Counted from the stretch's first letter, positions 21,472 to 33,468 are shown. The stretch is 64,000 bases of DNA from Begonia masoniana (GCA_022432975.1 CM039509.1:7131043-7195042); one strand, 5' to 3'. The notes: generated by a model from the letters alone, not told the origin. Numbers and translations: made by a program.

Positions 21472-24189
21472 TGTGACAGCCCGAAACCGAACCCGATTGG
21501 AGTCCGGGATCGGAGCCATCACTCCGGGACATTTAACGGAAAACGGGGACTATTTTTTTTTTAACATAAACAGAACAGACAGCGTTACAGGAACAACTTA
21601 TGAAAGCCAACTAAACTTTTAAAACTTTAACGGGAAACAGAATCGAGTGACAGAAGAAAAGTAGGGAAAGACAGATACAGAAATGGGTGGCTAAAATGGA
21701 GAAACAGAATTAAACAGGAGAACAGAGAGAATTTCAATAAACTGGGGCAGAAGAAGCAATTTAACACTGGGCGGAAGATGTCGAATAAAACAAAACAGAT
21801 GACGTCAGCTGGAAGATGGATGACGTCAACCTAAGATACAGACAGCAACGTAACCGGCAGAAGGTGATGACATCATCAGAAGATGGATGACGTCAATCGG
21901 AAGGAACGGGCAGTAAACGGAATCGGCAGGAGAAAAAAAAAACATAGAACAGAACTACTGTTTGGCGGTAGATGCAGATACGACAACAGTTGAACAGTGA
22001 TAACTAGTGGGTGTGAACTACAAACAGAATTGAGTTCGCCGGTGGATGTAGTAAGACAGAATAGATGACGTCAGTCGGCAGATGTGGATGACGTCATCGG
22101 AAGGAGAAGGCAGCAGGTGAAGTCGGAATGGGTGATAACGTCATCGGAAGATGTGATGACATCATCGGCAGATACAGGTAGTAAACGTAATCGGCAGAAG
22201 GTGATGACGTCAGCCAGAAGATGTTCTGACGTCTTCGGCAGATACAGATAGTAAACGTAATTGGCAGAAGGTGATGACGTCAACCAGAAGATGTTCTGAC
22301 GTCATCGGAAGATGCAGATAGCAATTGAAATCAGAAGATGAAAACTTAAGGCAGTAACACTGTTTGGCGGTAGATGCGAATAGGACAAAATGTGAACAGT
22401 GACTATCGGTGGATATACACTTAAAACAGCAGTGAACATGACTGGAAGATGCAGTTTAAAAGGGGCAGGAATTTGGCAACTTCACACTTCAAGAAAACAA
22501 AACACTTCACAGCATGATTTTGAACATATCAGAAAACACAACAGAAAACATGGCAGAAGTTTTAAAGAATTTCACTCTACATAGAAAGCTCTAAAAACCA
22601 GAGGCCATTCGTGTACAGACTACAGAGAATGTTCCAAACCATTTCAGAACATTTAGAACAAGAATTCAACTGTCAAATACAGTAGTTTTTAAAACTTAGA
22701 CATCAAAATCTGTACATTGTTTTTAAAAATCTAGGATCAGTACAGAACCTAACATATATTTACAGAATTTTCCCAAAACAGAAGTTTTTACAACAAAACC
22801 AAGATTTCCAGAAAACTTTACAGATATAGACTATACTTTAGAAATCTAAACCTCGGGACGGAATTTGTCTGGCTGCAGCAACCACCCCCGAGAGTTCGAG
22901 CCACCAGCCATCTACTCGTCAGATTGAGGCATAAATTCCTCATGTTCGGGTTCAGTACCTACATCAAAGAGTTCACCTATGAGTCTAAAACTAAGTAAGA
23001 ACATAATCAGTATGCAGTGATGCAAAATGCTATGCATGCAGTTTTCAGAATACAGTGACAGTACAGAGCATTTAGTTACAGTGGCAGTAGAATTAAGTGG
23101 AGCTTATAGGGGAACTGGAAAACAGTGGGGGAGGGGGAGGGTGCACTATCAGGCACATTCAAGGAAACAGTACAGTAAACAGTTCTGGGGCCAGTCCCCG
23201 TCTCGCACTTAACCTGGTACATTTCAGTCGGATTTTATCTTATTAGTTTCAAACCGTGTACAGAAATCAGTTTTGCATGGATTTTCAGTAAAACGTGTAT
23301 GCATGACATTGTCAGTGCCTGAACCTATAACAGCAGACATCAGAAATAACAGGGTGGATTGTGAAGCAGAACACAGACATCTCAGAACATAAACTGAACA
23401 GACAACTCGGAACACAAACTGCACAAAAGTTATAACACTTCTACCCAAAACTACCCGACAGAACAGAAAACCTAGTACCTCCGTGATGTAGGGCCTTAAG
23501 GGCCAACCTACAGTTATGAACTTATCTGTTTGCTGCGGTGTCCGATGCTCGAATGTCCATGGAATGCTCGGATCTGTAGTATGCATGAAGAGGTATTAAA
23601 CAGCTGCAAATGCTAATAAATAAGTTAGATGAATTTGTTCTAAATTCATACAAACCCATAGAAAACAAACCGGTGTGTTTTCATCCAAAGACAGTGAGTT
23701 TTTCATCAAATACCATAACCTTAAACCTCGGTAAAAACTCGCATTTAACTTGTCCAAACTTGTTAGCATTAAAAGATGCTTACCCTAGCGAAGAAACAGA
23801 GAGGAACTGAGGAGATCGAAGTAGCTTCAATGGTTGTTTTGTCGACTGGAAGAAAGAATGTAGAGAGGAATACAGAGAAGGAGAAACGCATATGAATGTT
23901 TACGTAGAAGGAAGGAGAATAGGTAGGTTTCTCAGCAAGTTATTGCCACTTGACAATCATCCATTGGTTATCTCCCACCAACCTTAATTTCTTCCCAATT
24001 TACCCTTCCATCCATTACCAACTAACTTGTTTGTTTAGTTACACCTTTGTTTAGTTTTCATCTCATTATCCAATTCAATATAAACTCATTCGTTTTGGTT
24101 TCCAACAAAACATACATTGTATTAATATTGAACTAATCCCACTTAATAATTCGAGAAATAATTACATGGCAAAAATGCCGGGTGTTACA
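21472..24189 (-). repeat. 5' LTR of element B
   Basis: Pairs with 14120-16835 over its whole length and carries the same TGACGTCA-rich region (eight exact copies at about 21798-22310, the others degraded by single transitions). It should contain the element's promoter. Confidence 0.95.
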
Positions 24190-24714
24190 AAACCCGTGGA
24201 TGATGATTTTGTGCCTCAGACCGACGAATAGGTGGTTGGTGGCTCGAGCTTTCGGGGGTGGTTGTGGCAGCCAGACATATTTCTGACCCGAGAGTGAAAT
24301 TCTTTTTAAATGAATATCATGTCTGTATAGTCTATGTGGGAATTCTGTTGGGATTTTTATAATGTATAAGTTTTGGTGTTTAAGTTTTTAAACCTCTGTA
24401 TTTGACAGTTGTATATGTAACGACCATTTCCCGTATCCTAATTTTTACCGAATTATTACATATATTTTTTTTTATCCTTAATAAACTTTATAACAATCGA
24501 GCGAAATTTAAATCAAAGGCTAAATCGTTAAAATAAACTTATTCATATCTAATTTAAAACCAATAAAAAAAACATAACTATTTAACTGAACTTAAATCAA
24601 TTAAATAAAACTTAAAATAATAATTTAAAACAATTAAATTAAATAAAAACATCGGCAGGGACAAAAAAGGGACGTTTGTCCCAAAAGTGAGGGGCGACCG
24701 ATCTCCCAAAACCT

Positions 24715-24985
24715 GCGATCGATCGCCCTTCGGCGATCGCATAACGGCGAGCGATCGCCCTTTGGCGATCGCGTAGTTTTGCCAGCAATCGCCAGCGAGG
24801 CGATCGCTGCATATGAGGGGCGATCGATCGCCATCTGAGGCGATCGATTGCCATCTGAGGCGATCGATCGCCATCTGAGGCGATCGATCGCCATCTGAGG
24901 CGATCGATCGCCATGCTCTCTGGAATTTTCCAGAGAGCACGACCATGAGGGGCAACCGATCGCCCCTCCTTGGGGATCGATCGCC
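24715..24985. repeat. GCGATCGATCGCC palindrome array
   Basis: A cluster of CGATCGATCGCC or CGATCGCC motifs. Between about 24815 and 24915 the unit CGATCGATCGCCATCTGAGG is repeated about five times with a 20-base period. Flanking copies are more degenerate. A short perfect inverted repeat, CTCTCTGGAATTTTCCAGAGAG, lies at 24915-24936. Confidence 0.93.
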
Positions 24986-25157
24986 ACCCACTATGCCTCC
25001 CTCCTTTGCTTTTTCTGTTTCTTCCTTCATCCTCTGCATACCAAAACTTAACACTCAACCATTTTCCTCATTCATCTTCCATACATTTTGTAAAAAAAAA
25101 CTTCTATACAGTAACGCTACCGTCCATATACATTTCACTCGCTACCTATCACCCGTT

Positions 25158-26345
25158 TGTAGGATCGAGATTGTCTAAGAGAGGGGGGGGGGGGGTGAAT
25201 TAGACATTTTTAAAATTTCTTAAACTAACAGCAAACAAACAACCAGTAAAAGAGAGATAGAGAGAAAATTCAACACACGGGTTTTTACGTGGTTTGGCCA
25301 AAACCTGCCTACATCCACGCTTCAAGGTTTCCCCCTTGAAGATCTTTAACCTTCTTCTCACGAGAATAAACATATCGAAATTTCGGGCTCCGATCTACTG
25401 CCTTTTACAGATCTGGATTGTTCTTCACGGGCGACAATCCACTGCTTTATACAGATTTTTGAGTTTGTAAATTGCAAGCTCAGACTACACTCTCACAAGG
25501 ATTAAATCTCAAGTTAAAAATGAGAGGTGTAGAAGAAATACAGAGTATGATAAATTTCGCAGGTTAGGGCTCAAGGATAAAATTCGCAAAAAGTTGTTTC
25601 TTCGAGCTTTTTCTTCGGCTTAAATACTCTGTCTAATTTCTGCTTCACAGTATTGAATGCTTCTTTCTACCTATGGAAAAATGTTACTGTTGGGAAGCAT
25701 CCGTACTCAAGCAGATATCCGTTGCATCTGAAATTTCTGTTCGTCGTCTCCATTAATGTTCTGGAGTTAAGGCTGAAAACGACGTCACTGTAGCTTCACG
25801 GTTTTTTTGAATTCTGGCGGAAGACAATGTTGCTTTATAGTCTTGAACCGCCATCGGTGGATGCAGCTTTATAAGCTTGAACCGGAATCGGCAGATGAAA
25901 CAATATAACGCTGAACCGCCATCGGAATATGTTGCTTTAAAGAACTGAACCGGTATCGGATGATGTATTCCTAGACGTCTTCCGCCTTTGTCGTTTAGTG
26001 AGCGGAGAAGTTCTTCTTTGAAGTCATCCGCCTTTGTCGTTTTCCCCTCGGATGAAGCAATCTTTAAAACGACTTCGGTTTTATCGTTTTCCCATCGGAT
26101 GATGCAGTCTCTGAACGACTTCGATTTTTTTCGTTTTCCTATCGGATGATGCAGTCTCTGAACGACTTCGATTTTTGTCATTTTCCTATCAGATGATGTA
26201 GTTCTTTTCTTCAACCGGTGGATATCAAAAATTGTTCTGCTAACAGTGGATATGAAATTCTTAGCCCTGTTTAACTATCTCACCTAGAACACTTAACCAG
26301 ATTCATTAAATAACTAAAATATCATTTTCAAGGGTATTTCCAACA
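25158..26345 (-). mobile_element. Solo LTR of a Ty1/copia element
   Basis: On the minus strand the element starts TGTTGG and ends CTTAGACAATCTCGATCCTACA-like. Towards its 3' end it has the plant copia signature: CACGTAAAAAC, preceded by GGAAACCTTGAAGCGTGG, followed by an AATTCACCCCCC run. The same signature is found in plus orientation at 48452-49516. An internal repeat of about 50 bases (ATCGGATGATGCAGTCTCTG-type, about 25970-26210) occurs four times. No target duplication was found (CCGTT and GATTA flank it). It lies inside solo LTR C. The 153-codon minus-strand open frame here is an artefact of the internal repeat. Confidence 0.85.
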
Positions 26346-28471
26346 GATTAATCTCAAATGCATATTCATTATTCTCATTCAATAAACATAATCAAATTAC
26401 AATAATAACCATACAAACACATCATTAAAAACATATTTAGATTTAAACATCATTTAAGTCAACACCGTTCACCGACCCAAAACGCATGAAAAATATAACC
26501 AGATTCCATAAAAACGAACCGTGTGGTTCCGTTTAAAAGTTTACAATTCCTCCTATTTTAATCACTAACAATTCCAATGAAAACTTTCCAAAAGAAATTT
26601 ATAAAACGAGTTTCCAAGACATTTAAAAACCTCAAGATATAACCTATCAACTATCCAGATTCTCAAACATCCTAAAATGTCAACTATACATTTCTCCTAT
26701 TCTTTTTATCCATCAAATCCCAAAACATTTACCTATGTCCCCACGGGTCAAAATCACGCACCGACTGCCAGCGCACTCCCACGGGCCATCCTCCCTCAAC
26801 ATGTTCATACTTCAGGCGGAGGGACGTCTTCATCACCTGTCTCAAAATCACCTACACCATAGAATTAAATACGTGAGCTAGAGGCTCAGTAAATCTAAGT
26901 GAATGCACGTGAATGCTAATGCTATGCATGTACAGTTCATAAATCATGCGTCCTATCTTTTCGCTAATCATTTCATTTCATTTACGTCACCGGGGCTTCT
27001 CTCTCGCTAGATAGGAGTGGCACAACCGGCGATTGGATAGCCCCTCGTATCTAACCGGGGGAAAACATGCTTCATCTGACAGCCATGTCTGAACCACCGC
27101 CACCGACGTGACCATCATTACAGTCATTACCTTTTCGTTATCGTTTTCCTTTTCATGAAAATATGCATAGAAAACTCATTTTCATGCCGTTCGAAAACAA
27201 TGATGCGTGAACAGATATTATGCCATGAACGAAATAGAAACAAACAGAACATACAAACGACAAACTAACAATTAACAACCTAACAAAACATAAATCTAAC
27301 TACCCGTTCTAATTACCCCCAAACACTACATATCTCCAATTTCTCAATTTAACATATATTCTTATGGTGTAGGCCAAGATGGCCAAATAAATCATAGAGA
27401 CTTACCTCGCGTCCATTGAAATTCACGCTCCGTCCACGAGCGTTGTTCACCTAGGGCAAAACACAACATTTGTCATTTAAACAAATTTTAAACTATAGAG
27501 TTTAGAAAATTGCAAACTCCTAGTTAAAGAAAATCTCCTAAACTCTATTCTAACTCATTGAGGCATTTTATCGAGCAATTTGCGCTCGTGAATTTCCAAA
27601 CCTCCATTAATGGAGTTTTCAAACTCCAAACCAACCAAAACTCTAATATTAACCAATAAATCGATTAACTACATCAAATAAACTCCAATACATCGATTAT
27701 AGGCATAACTACGCTAAACCTATCAATTCCAAACTCTATTTCACGTTTTCAACGAAAACCCTAACGAACCCTAATCATTTTAAACCCTAGAAATCGAAAT
27801 CTAACACTTCAACAGCTTAGAGTCTTACCTAAAGAGCGAAGACGGAGGAGAAAAGCAAAGGATCGATTGCCGGAGAACAAGCTTCGGTCGCCGGAAGAAA
27901 GAAACGCCACGAGAGGGAGGAGAAATCGTCGAGAGGTGAGGGAGAGAAAATGGCAAAGTGAAAATCATAGGAGGGGATAGGAGGGTAAATGTAAATTTTA
28001 TAAAATTGACTTGGTTAATTACCCTATTGCCCTTCTATTGAATTCCTATTTGTTTCTCCACAAATTTCGTTATTTAACTAACAATTCATTTTCTCCAAAT
28101 TTTCATATTTCACCCTAAATTCCAATTTATTATCACGGCTTCATTAAAACTTTCCGTTCGTAAAACAGACTTAATTTGACATATTTACGAAAATGCCGTT
28201 TATATTTGAATAAAATCAAATCCCATAAAGCCGGGTGTTACAGTATATATGTTCTGAACGTTCTGGAACTGTTCGGAGTTTTTCCTTTTAGGTTGTACAT
28301 AGATTGTCTCAAGTCTTTGAACTATCCATGTAGTTTGATTTCTTGAATTCTGTCATGTTTTCCAACTTCTGTCGTGTTTTCTAGCATGTTTTGAAACTGT
28401 GTTTTGAATCAGGTTTTGGGGGGTTTTGATGCTTTTGTGTCAAAAGATGTAAGTTGTCAAACAGAGAGGTA

Positions 28472-28508
28472 GCCGATCGATCGCTTGGGGTAACCGATCG
28501 ATCGGCGG
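28472..28508. repeat. Paired GATCGATCG palindromes in LTR A1
   Basis: GCCGATCGATCGCT and ACCGATCGATCGGC start 22 bases apart. The same pair occurs in the sibling LTR at 43291-43326 and in a different family at 37103-37140. Confidence 0.9.
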
Positions 28509-28549
28509 AATATATGTTTATGTCTTTCCAGTCTTCAAGTTTTTCAAAT

Positions 28550-29350
28550 GAAAACAGTCGTCCACGCCTTCTGTAAAACAGTCATCCACGCCTTCTGTAA
28601 AATTGTTGTTCATTTTGCTTTGTGAACAATCGTCCACGCCTTCTGTAAAACAATCGTCCACGCCTTCTATAAAAGAGTTTTTCATTTTGTTCTGTGAACA
28701 GTCGTCCATGCTGCCCTTTGAAAATAATCATCCACGTTGTTCCTTAAAACAGTAGTCCAGTTCTGCAGTTGTCCACAATACTCGCCCGTCGAGTAATTGT
28801 TTCAAGTATTTGGCTAAGTGTTAGTCGTCCATTCTATCTTTTAATTCTGTCATCCATTCTGCCTGTTATTTTTAAATGTCCAAAGTCCATTCTGTCTTTC
28901 AATTCTGTCGTCTATTCTGCCGTCTATTTTAAACGTCCAAAGTCCATTCTGCCTTTTATTTCAAACGTCCACGGCTTCTGTTGTCCACAGATTTTGCCTT
29001 TCATTTCAAACGTCCACGGTTACTGCCTTTTATTTTAAACGTCCACAGGCTTCTATTGTCTATTGTTTTGTTTTGCCTTTGATTTCAAACGTCCACAGTT
29101 TCTGTCATCAGTTTCTGTCGTCCACAACCTCTGTTGTCTTCTGTCGTCCACGACTTCTGTCGTCCACAGCTTCTGTCATCAGTTTCTGTCGTTCACAACC
29201 TTTGTTGTCTTCTGTCGTCCACGACTTCTGTCGTCTACAGTAAGTCTTCCACTGCACGACTTCCAGTTTATGTTTCCCATTTTAATAAGTCCCCCACTGC
29301 ATGTCTGTCGTCCATTCTGCCATCTGTTTTCTATCGTCCATTCTGCTCTT
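28550..29350 (+). repeat. Degenerate GTCGTCCACGGCTTCTGT repeats in LTR A1
   Basis: Dozens of degenerate units based on GTCGTCCAC and CTTCTGT, some combined with TTTTATTTCAAACGTCCAC, fill this part of the LTR. The sibling LTR has the same array at about 43375-43900. Repetitive open frames (VDDCFTEG type on the minus strand) result from it and are not proteins. Confidence 0.85.
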
Positions 29351-29366
29351 TATTTTAAACATCCAA

Positions 29367-30267
29367 TGTAACGACCCTTATTCCCAGCAAGATATTGTCC
29401 GCTCTGGAGATTGGGCCGCAGCCCAATATCCTCCCCTCACGGCTTTGTTTGGCGAGGACTTCCCAGTCGGTCACCCAACCTGGTACTACTCTCACCGAAG
29501 CACTTTTAACTTCAGAGTTCTTATGGGATCTGTTGTCAATTGTGCTCCAAAATGCGTCTTGCTATTTTGGGAGGGTCTCTTTACATATGTTTCATTTCCA
29601 CATACTTCCCCAAGCGATGTGGGATTGTGACGACCCCCCTTTCTACGACCGAACCCTCCGGCGAAACCCTCTGGGATCCGCAGAGTTTTAACCCACCTCC
29701 GGCCCCAACCGGGCCGTAGCCTCTAAGGATCCGCGGAGCATGGGTGGTTCCACCACATACGTGTCAAGTCGGGTCATCACAATCACCCCCCCTCAGGGGC
29801 CCAACGTCCTCGTTGGCCACATTTTCGGTTGGGTACAAGCTCTGATACCATTTGTAACTACCCTTATTCCCAGCAAGATATTGTCCGCTCTGGGGATTGG
29901 ACCGCAGCCCAATATCCTCCCCTCACGGCTTTGTTTAGCGAGGACTTCCCAATCGGTCACCCAACCTGGTACTACTCTCGCCGAAGCACTTTTAACTTCA
30001 GAGTTCTTATGAGATCCGTTGTCAATTGTGCTCCAAAACACGTCTTGCTATTTTGGGAGGGTCTCTTTAAATATGTTTCATTTCCACATACTTCCCCAAG
30101 CGATGTGGGATTGTGACGACCCCCCTTTCTACGACCGAACCCTCCGACCCAACCCTCTGGGATCGGCAGAGTTTTAACCCACCTCCGGCCCCAACCGGGC
30201 CGTAGCCTCTGAGGATCCGCGGAGCATGGGTAGTTCCACCACATACGTGTCAAGTCGGGTCATCGTA
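29367..30267 (-). mobile_element. Cassandra TRIM retrotransposon, copy 2
   Basis: Two 415-bp LTRs (29367-29781 and 29853-30267) flank a 71-bp internal region, with perfect TCCAA duplications (29362-29366 and 30268-30272). On the minus strand the internal region starts with a tRNA-Met primer site (29839-29850 on the plus strand reads GCTCTGATACCA) and ends in a G-rich polypurine tract. Each LTR holds 5S rRNA-like sequence (about 29453-29550 and 29939-30036, minus strand). The outer end of the right LTR reads TCATCGTA where the left has TCATCACA. The LTRs differ at several more sites, so this copy is older than copy 1. It also carries about 40 bp not present in copy 1, near the GGCCCCAACCGGGCC segment. 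It lies inside LTR A1. Confidence 0.94.
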
Positions 30268-30299
30268 TCCAAAGTATTCTGTTTTTCCTTTTTTCATTT

Positions 30300-30680
30300 C
30301 TCCCTGTCTTCCTGCTCTCGTCCAGAGTACTCATTCAAGTTTTTAATATTCCTGTCTTCCTGTTTTTCTTCTGCCATTTATTTCTGAAGTCCGACTTTAA
30401 ATATGTTTTCCAATCTTCAATTCCAGAAAAGGCTTTCTCTGTGTTTATGTCTTATATCTTCCAACTTCCCTGTCTTTCTGCTCTCGTCCAGAGTACTCAT
30501 TCAAGTTTTTAATATTCCTGTCTTCCTATTTTTTTCTACCATTTATTTCTGAAGTCCGACTTTAAATATGTTTTCCAGTCTTCAATTCCAGAGAAGGCTT
30601 CTCGTCCGACTTTTACCATTTGAGTCGACTTAAATATGTTTCCAGTCTTCAATTCCAGAGAAGCTTTCTCTGTGTTTATG
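30300..30680 (+). repeat. Repeated block in LTR A1
   Basis: A segment containing CTCGTCCAGAGTACTCATTC followed by TTTTTAATATTCCTGTCTTCC and a GAAGTCCGACTTTAAATATG module occurs two to three times in a row. The sibling LTR at 41748-44562 has fewer copies, which helps explain its shorter length. Confidence 0.75.
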
Positions 30681-30986
30681 TCTTATATCTTCCAACTTCT
30701 GTTTCCCCTGAACATCATGGTCTGTCGATTTCTTGTCTTCCAATTTTATATCTTCTGACTTATGTTTTTCCCCGAACGTTAAGACTTTTGATTTCTTGTC
30801 TTCCAAAGTTGAAGTCTTTCCAGTTTATGTCATCCGAAATGGTGCCTTCAATTTTATGTCTTGCCATATTAAATGTTCCAGAGTTTTAGAAAGTCGAAAA
30901 ATTTCTCGTCCAAAATGTGAAAGTCAAACTCAACGTTAGGTTGAGTGTCGTGGTGGCCCTAGGTGGTTTGGGGTCGTTACAAAAAT

Positions 30987-32430
30987 GGGATCGAGTTTGG
31001 GTGATTTCACAAAATGGGATCGGGTTTGGGAATTTCAGCAAAATGGCCTCGAATTCGATTCTCACACACTTTTCTCTTTTGCAGGAAATGAATTATATAA
31101 AGACTTGAAGCACACCGTTGGAGACTTAAAGTGGGAGGTTGAAGCTAAAGACAAGGACCAACCAAGGCACATCATTGCAAGGAAGACAAGGATGGAAGAT
31201 CAAGAAGCTCATTTGAGAATTTGTCTTCCCGAGCATGAAATTATGTAACCTTTTATTTTGAACACTTATTTGGCAAACATTGGCCATATTGTAACTTTAT
31301 TAATGACATGCATCTTTAGGCATTAGGAATTGATGTATGATAGTTTAGATGATGGTTTAGAGTTGGTTTCAATCACACATGCATGGAATGCATGGAAGAT
31401 GTTTCGGCCATAAAGAAAACTCTTCCCTTTTGGCGCCAACTTTGGAGTGGGGACCATTACCCCTTTTGGCCGAGCCAAGTGCTGCTAAATGAAGATGTTT
31501 GTTGAACTTTCCATTTTTGATCAAGGACATGGATTGGTAACATGGCTGCCCTCAACCCTTGGATCAAATGGAGCAACCAATTCTCGGCCATCCAAGGAAG
31601 CATGAAGACCATTTTGAAGCTCCTTCCAACGGCTCTTTGTGGCCTAAAGCTTAACCTAATCTCCAGCCATCCTTAAGGCTATAAATCATGGCTATTGGTG
31701 GTTGTATTTTAGTTGTTGAAGAAATGAAATGAACCCTTTTTCTTTATGAGAAAACCGAATGGAGCAAGAAGCTACCAAGGTAAGTTTCGGTTGCTAAACC
31801 GAAGGAGTTGCGCCTCCATTTCCTTCAAGCGTGGTTGCTTGCAAGGATCTCATCTTTCCACTTTCCCTCTCCACTCTTTAAAGAGTTGGAAACAAGTAGG
31901 GAGTGGCCAAACCGGTTCCTCCAAGTCAGGATTCTTTCCTCGGAAAGAATGTTTTGCTAGAAGCATCAAAACATTGCTTATCGGCCGACTTGAGTTTTTA
32001 TTGCACATTTTCTTTTCCACAAACTATTTCGATCACATCTTCCATAGTCACACACCTTACTCACAACACATGCATCACGTTAACTTTCGCTTCATTTAAC
32101 GCTATTTTGCTTGTTCAACTTTGACCATCATTTGAGGTCTCCTCGGCTTGGCTGAGCACCAAAGGAACTAACGATCTTTTCTTGTGTTCTAGTGACTTTT
32201 CTGGGCTAGACCATAACAACTTGTGAACCCTATTGAACTACTATTTTTTTTTATTACACTATTATATCTGTAGTCACTGTATGGATCTTGGAATTCGATT
32301 AAATGTTCAAGTCTTCTGCTGCAAACTAAGACATGGGTTAGGTGAACGGATCCTCTCCGAGAATCGAGTCGCCCGACCTGACATTCTGTTAGGCCCGCCT
32401 CCAGGTCGTGACAATTTTTAACACAAATTG
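30987..32430 (+). other. Unassigned repeat-like DNA with possible promoter
   Basis: This follows the right target duplication of LTR A1. It begins with repeated AAAATGGGATCG/GGGTTTGGG motifs. Around 31675-31760 there is a TATA-like GGCTATAAATC followed by transcribed-looking AT-rich sequence, as in LTRs of CRM/Tat-like elements. Short frames at 30985-31248 and 31746-32099 have no recognisable domain. It is probably a decayed LTR or untranslated leader, not a gene. Confidence 0.35.
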
Positions 32431-32755
32431 GAAGCAGACCAAGATAGAAACGATGGATTGAATGACTCGTTCCTCAGAAAGGACTCAGCCATCTTGCCCA
32501 AGGCATGGTCTCTGGTTCACAGCTGAAGACTTAAAACAAATTTGAAAGCCATAATAGCACGGAAAGGATCAAAATCTACATAGCAATCACAAAATATGAG
32601 CTCGTCTATGAAAATAAAATTCCAGTGTAGGAAGAAAATGTGCCACACCTTGATATAGTTATAAAGACCCAAATAGAAAGGACCCAATAAAATGAGTACT
32701 CACCCAATAAAATAAAAGACAACACTCTTAATTAAATGAATATAAACATGGAAAA

Positions 32756-33468
32756 TCCACAAAGTAGCCATTACTGATCACCACATATCTTATATGAGAA
32801 AAATAAATATTCTTTTGAAATGGGCGACTAAACTCAGTAGAGGTCTTAGCACTATACCTAATGCATGTAAAAATTAATTTTGTTTTTCATCAATGAAAAA
32901 CATAAGCGGGTGAAATATGCAGAGATGGATTCAAAATTTTTTACCATTTTAAATTTTTTTTTTACCATTTTAAAACAAGTTTCATGAGCTATCGTGGGGT
33001 ACGTTTCAAAAACAATGCTACATAGTTGAGTGTAACTACATAGAAAATAATGCCACCACTTTTGTCCGTAGAAAACAATCCTAGTAAAAATAAGGTGATT
33101 CATAGACTTTGCATAACGACATCTTCAGATGCGCAAGAAAGAAGATTGACTGTCGGGAGACTAGTCACAAAATAGGCAAAAGCCCTCATCAGGTTTGAGA
33201 TTTACACTCAAGGACCGACATTGGAATCTAGCTCAATTCAATATCACGCTTAACAAACAAACACCTATAGAAGATGCACAACAAACAAATGGCCTGGATC
33301 AAGAGCCCAAAAAACCTAAAAATTGGTTGGAATACTAGATTAAATATCATGAACATTTAATGTAAAAGTGTAAATCTTGCATACATATAGTATAAAAATA
33401 AAAATGTTGTAAAACAGAACATGTGGTGTTTCCATCCCACTAATACAAAATAAAGTTTTAAAAATCAT
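32756..33468. repeat. Direct repeat, left copy (LINE-like content)
   Basis: About 710 bases recur at 34041-34755 with a 1285-base offset. Within it, a minus-strand frame (32858-33103) contains AKSMNHLIFTRIVFYGQKWW, which weakly resembles the zinc-binding tail of LINE reverse transcriptases (NHLFF...W). The rest is AT-rich and broken. LINE origin is tentative. Confidence 0.6.

Larger units (their letters stand above)
14120..24189 (-). mobile_element. Full-length Ty3/gypsy chromovirus (Tekay/Del type), element B
   Basis: Two LTRs of about 2.7 kb (14120-16835 and 21472-24189) bound a gag-pol frame on the minus strand. In element orientation the LTR runs TGTAACACCCGGC to CTGTCACA or CTATCACA. 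A tRNA-Met primer site (TGGTATCAGAGA on the minus strand, 21456-21467) lies next to the 5' LTR. A polypurine tract (AAGGTGGGTGGAA on the minus strand, 16836-16848) lies next to the 3' LTR. Flanks are GAACC on the left and AAACC on the right, a target duplication with one change. The undisturbed sibling LTR at 42875 reads GGAACCCGTGG at this site, which confirms the insertion. The LTRs differ by a few percent by eye. The element sits inside the LTR of a related family. Confidence 0.96.
24416..28242 (-). mobile_element. Solo LTR C (gypsy), holding a copia solo LTR
   Basis: The element is bounded by TGTAACGACC and GGGTGTTACA with perfect GTATA duplications (24411-24415 and 28243-28247). Without the nested copia LTR (25158-26345) it is about 2.6 kb and has no internal region, so it is a solo LTR. 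On the minus strand its beginning (TGTAACACCCGGC, then ATTTTCGTAAATATGTCAAAT) resembles the LTRs of the full-length element at 49581-59371, and both carry GATCGATCG-like palindromes near the other end. It is therefore a related family in the opposite orientation. Open frames at 24578-25058 arise from the palindrome array. Confidence 0.92.
13023..30981 (+). mobile_element. Solo LTR A1 (gypsy) with nested insertions
   Basis: The outer element starts TGTAACACCCGG (13023) and ends GGTCGTTACA (30981). It is flanked by perfect AAAAT duplications (13018-13022 and 30982-30986). It has no internal coding of its own. Its sequence is interrupted by a full-length chromovirus (14120-24189), a solo LTR (24416-28242) and a Cassandra TRIM (29367-30267). 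The LTR proper is therefore 13023-14119, about 24195-24415, about 28248-29366 and about 30273-30981, roughly 3.1 kb in all. A second solo copy of the same family lies at 41748-44562 and aligns across each junction, for example TACGGAACC joining CGTGGATGA. The extra length relative to that copy comes partly from a repeated block at 30300-30680. Confidence 0.93.

Noticed and set aside
24815..24915. CRISPR-like array
   Set aside because: Direct 20-base units without unique spacers, in a plant LTR. This is a tandem repeat.
24578..25203. Several overlapping open frames, some over 100 codons
   Set aside because: They arise from the 20-base palindromic repeat and read as repetitive SDGDRSPQM-type sequence in several frames and both strands.
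25753..26214. 153-codon open frame on the minus strand
   Set aside because: It is built on the fourfold internal repeat of a copia solo LTR.
28518..29371. Repetitive open frames (VDDCFTEG type on minus, FKRPQ type on plus)
   Set aside because: They follow the LTR repeat array and recur in the sibling LTR. There is no codon constraint or domain.
31746..32099. 117-codon open frame
   Set aside because: No recognised domain, and it lies in LTR-like sequence downstream of a TATA-like element. Probably chance.
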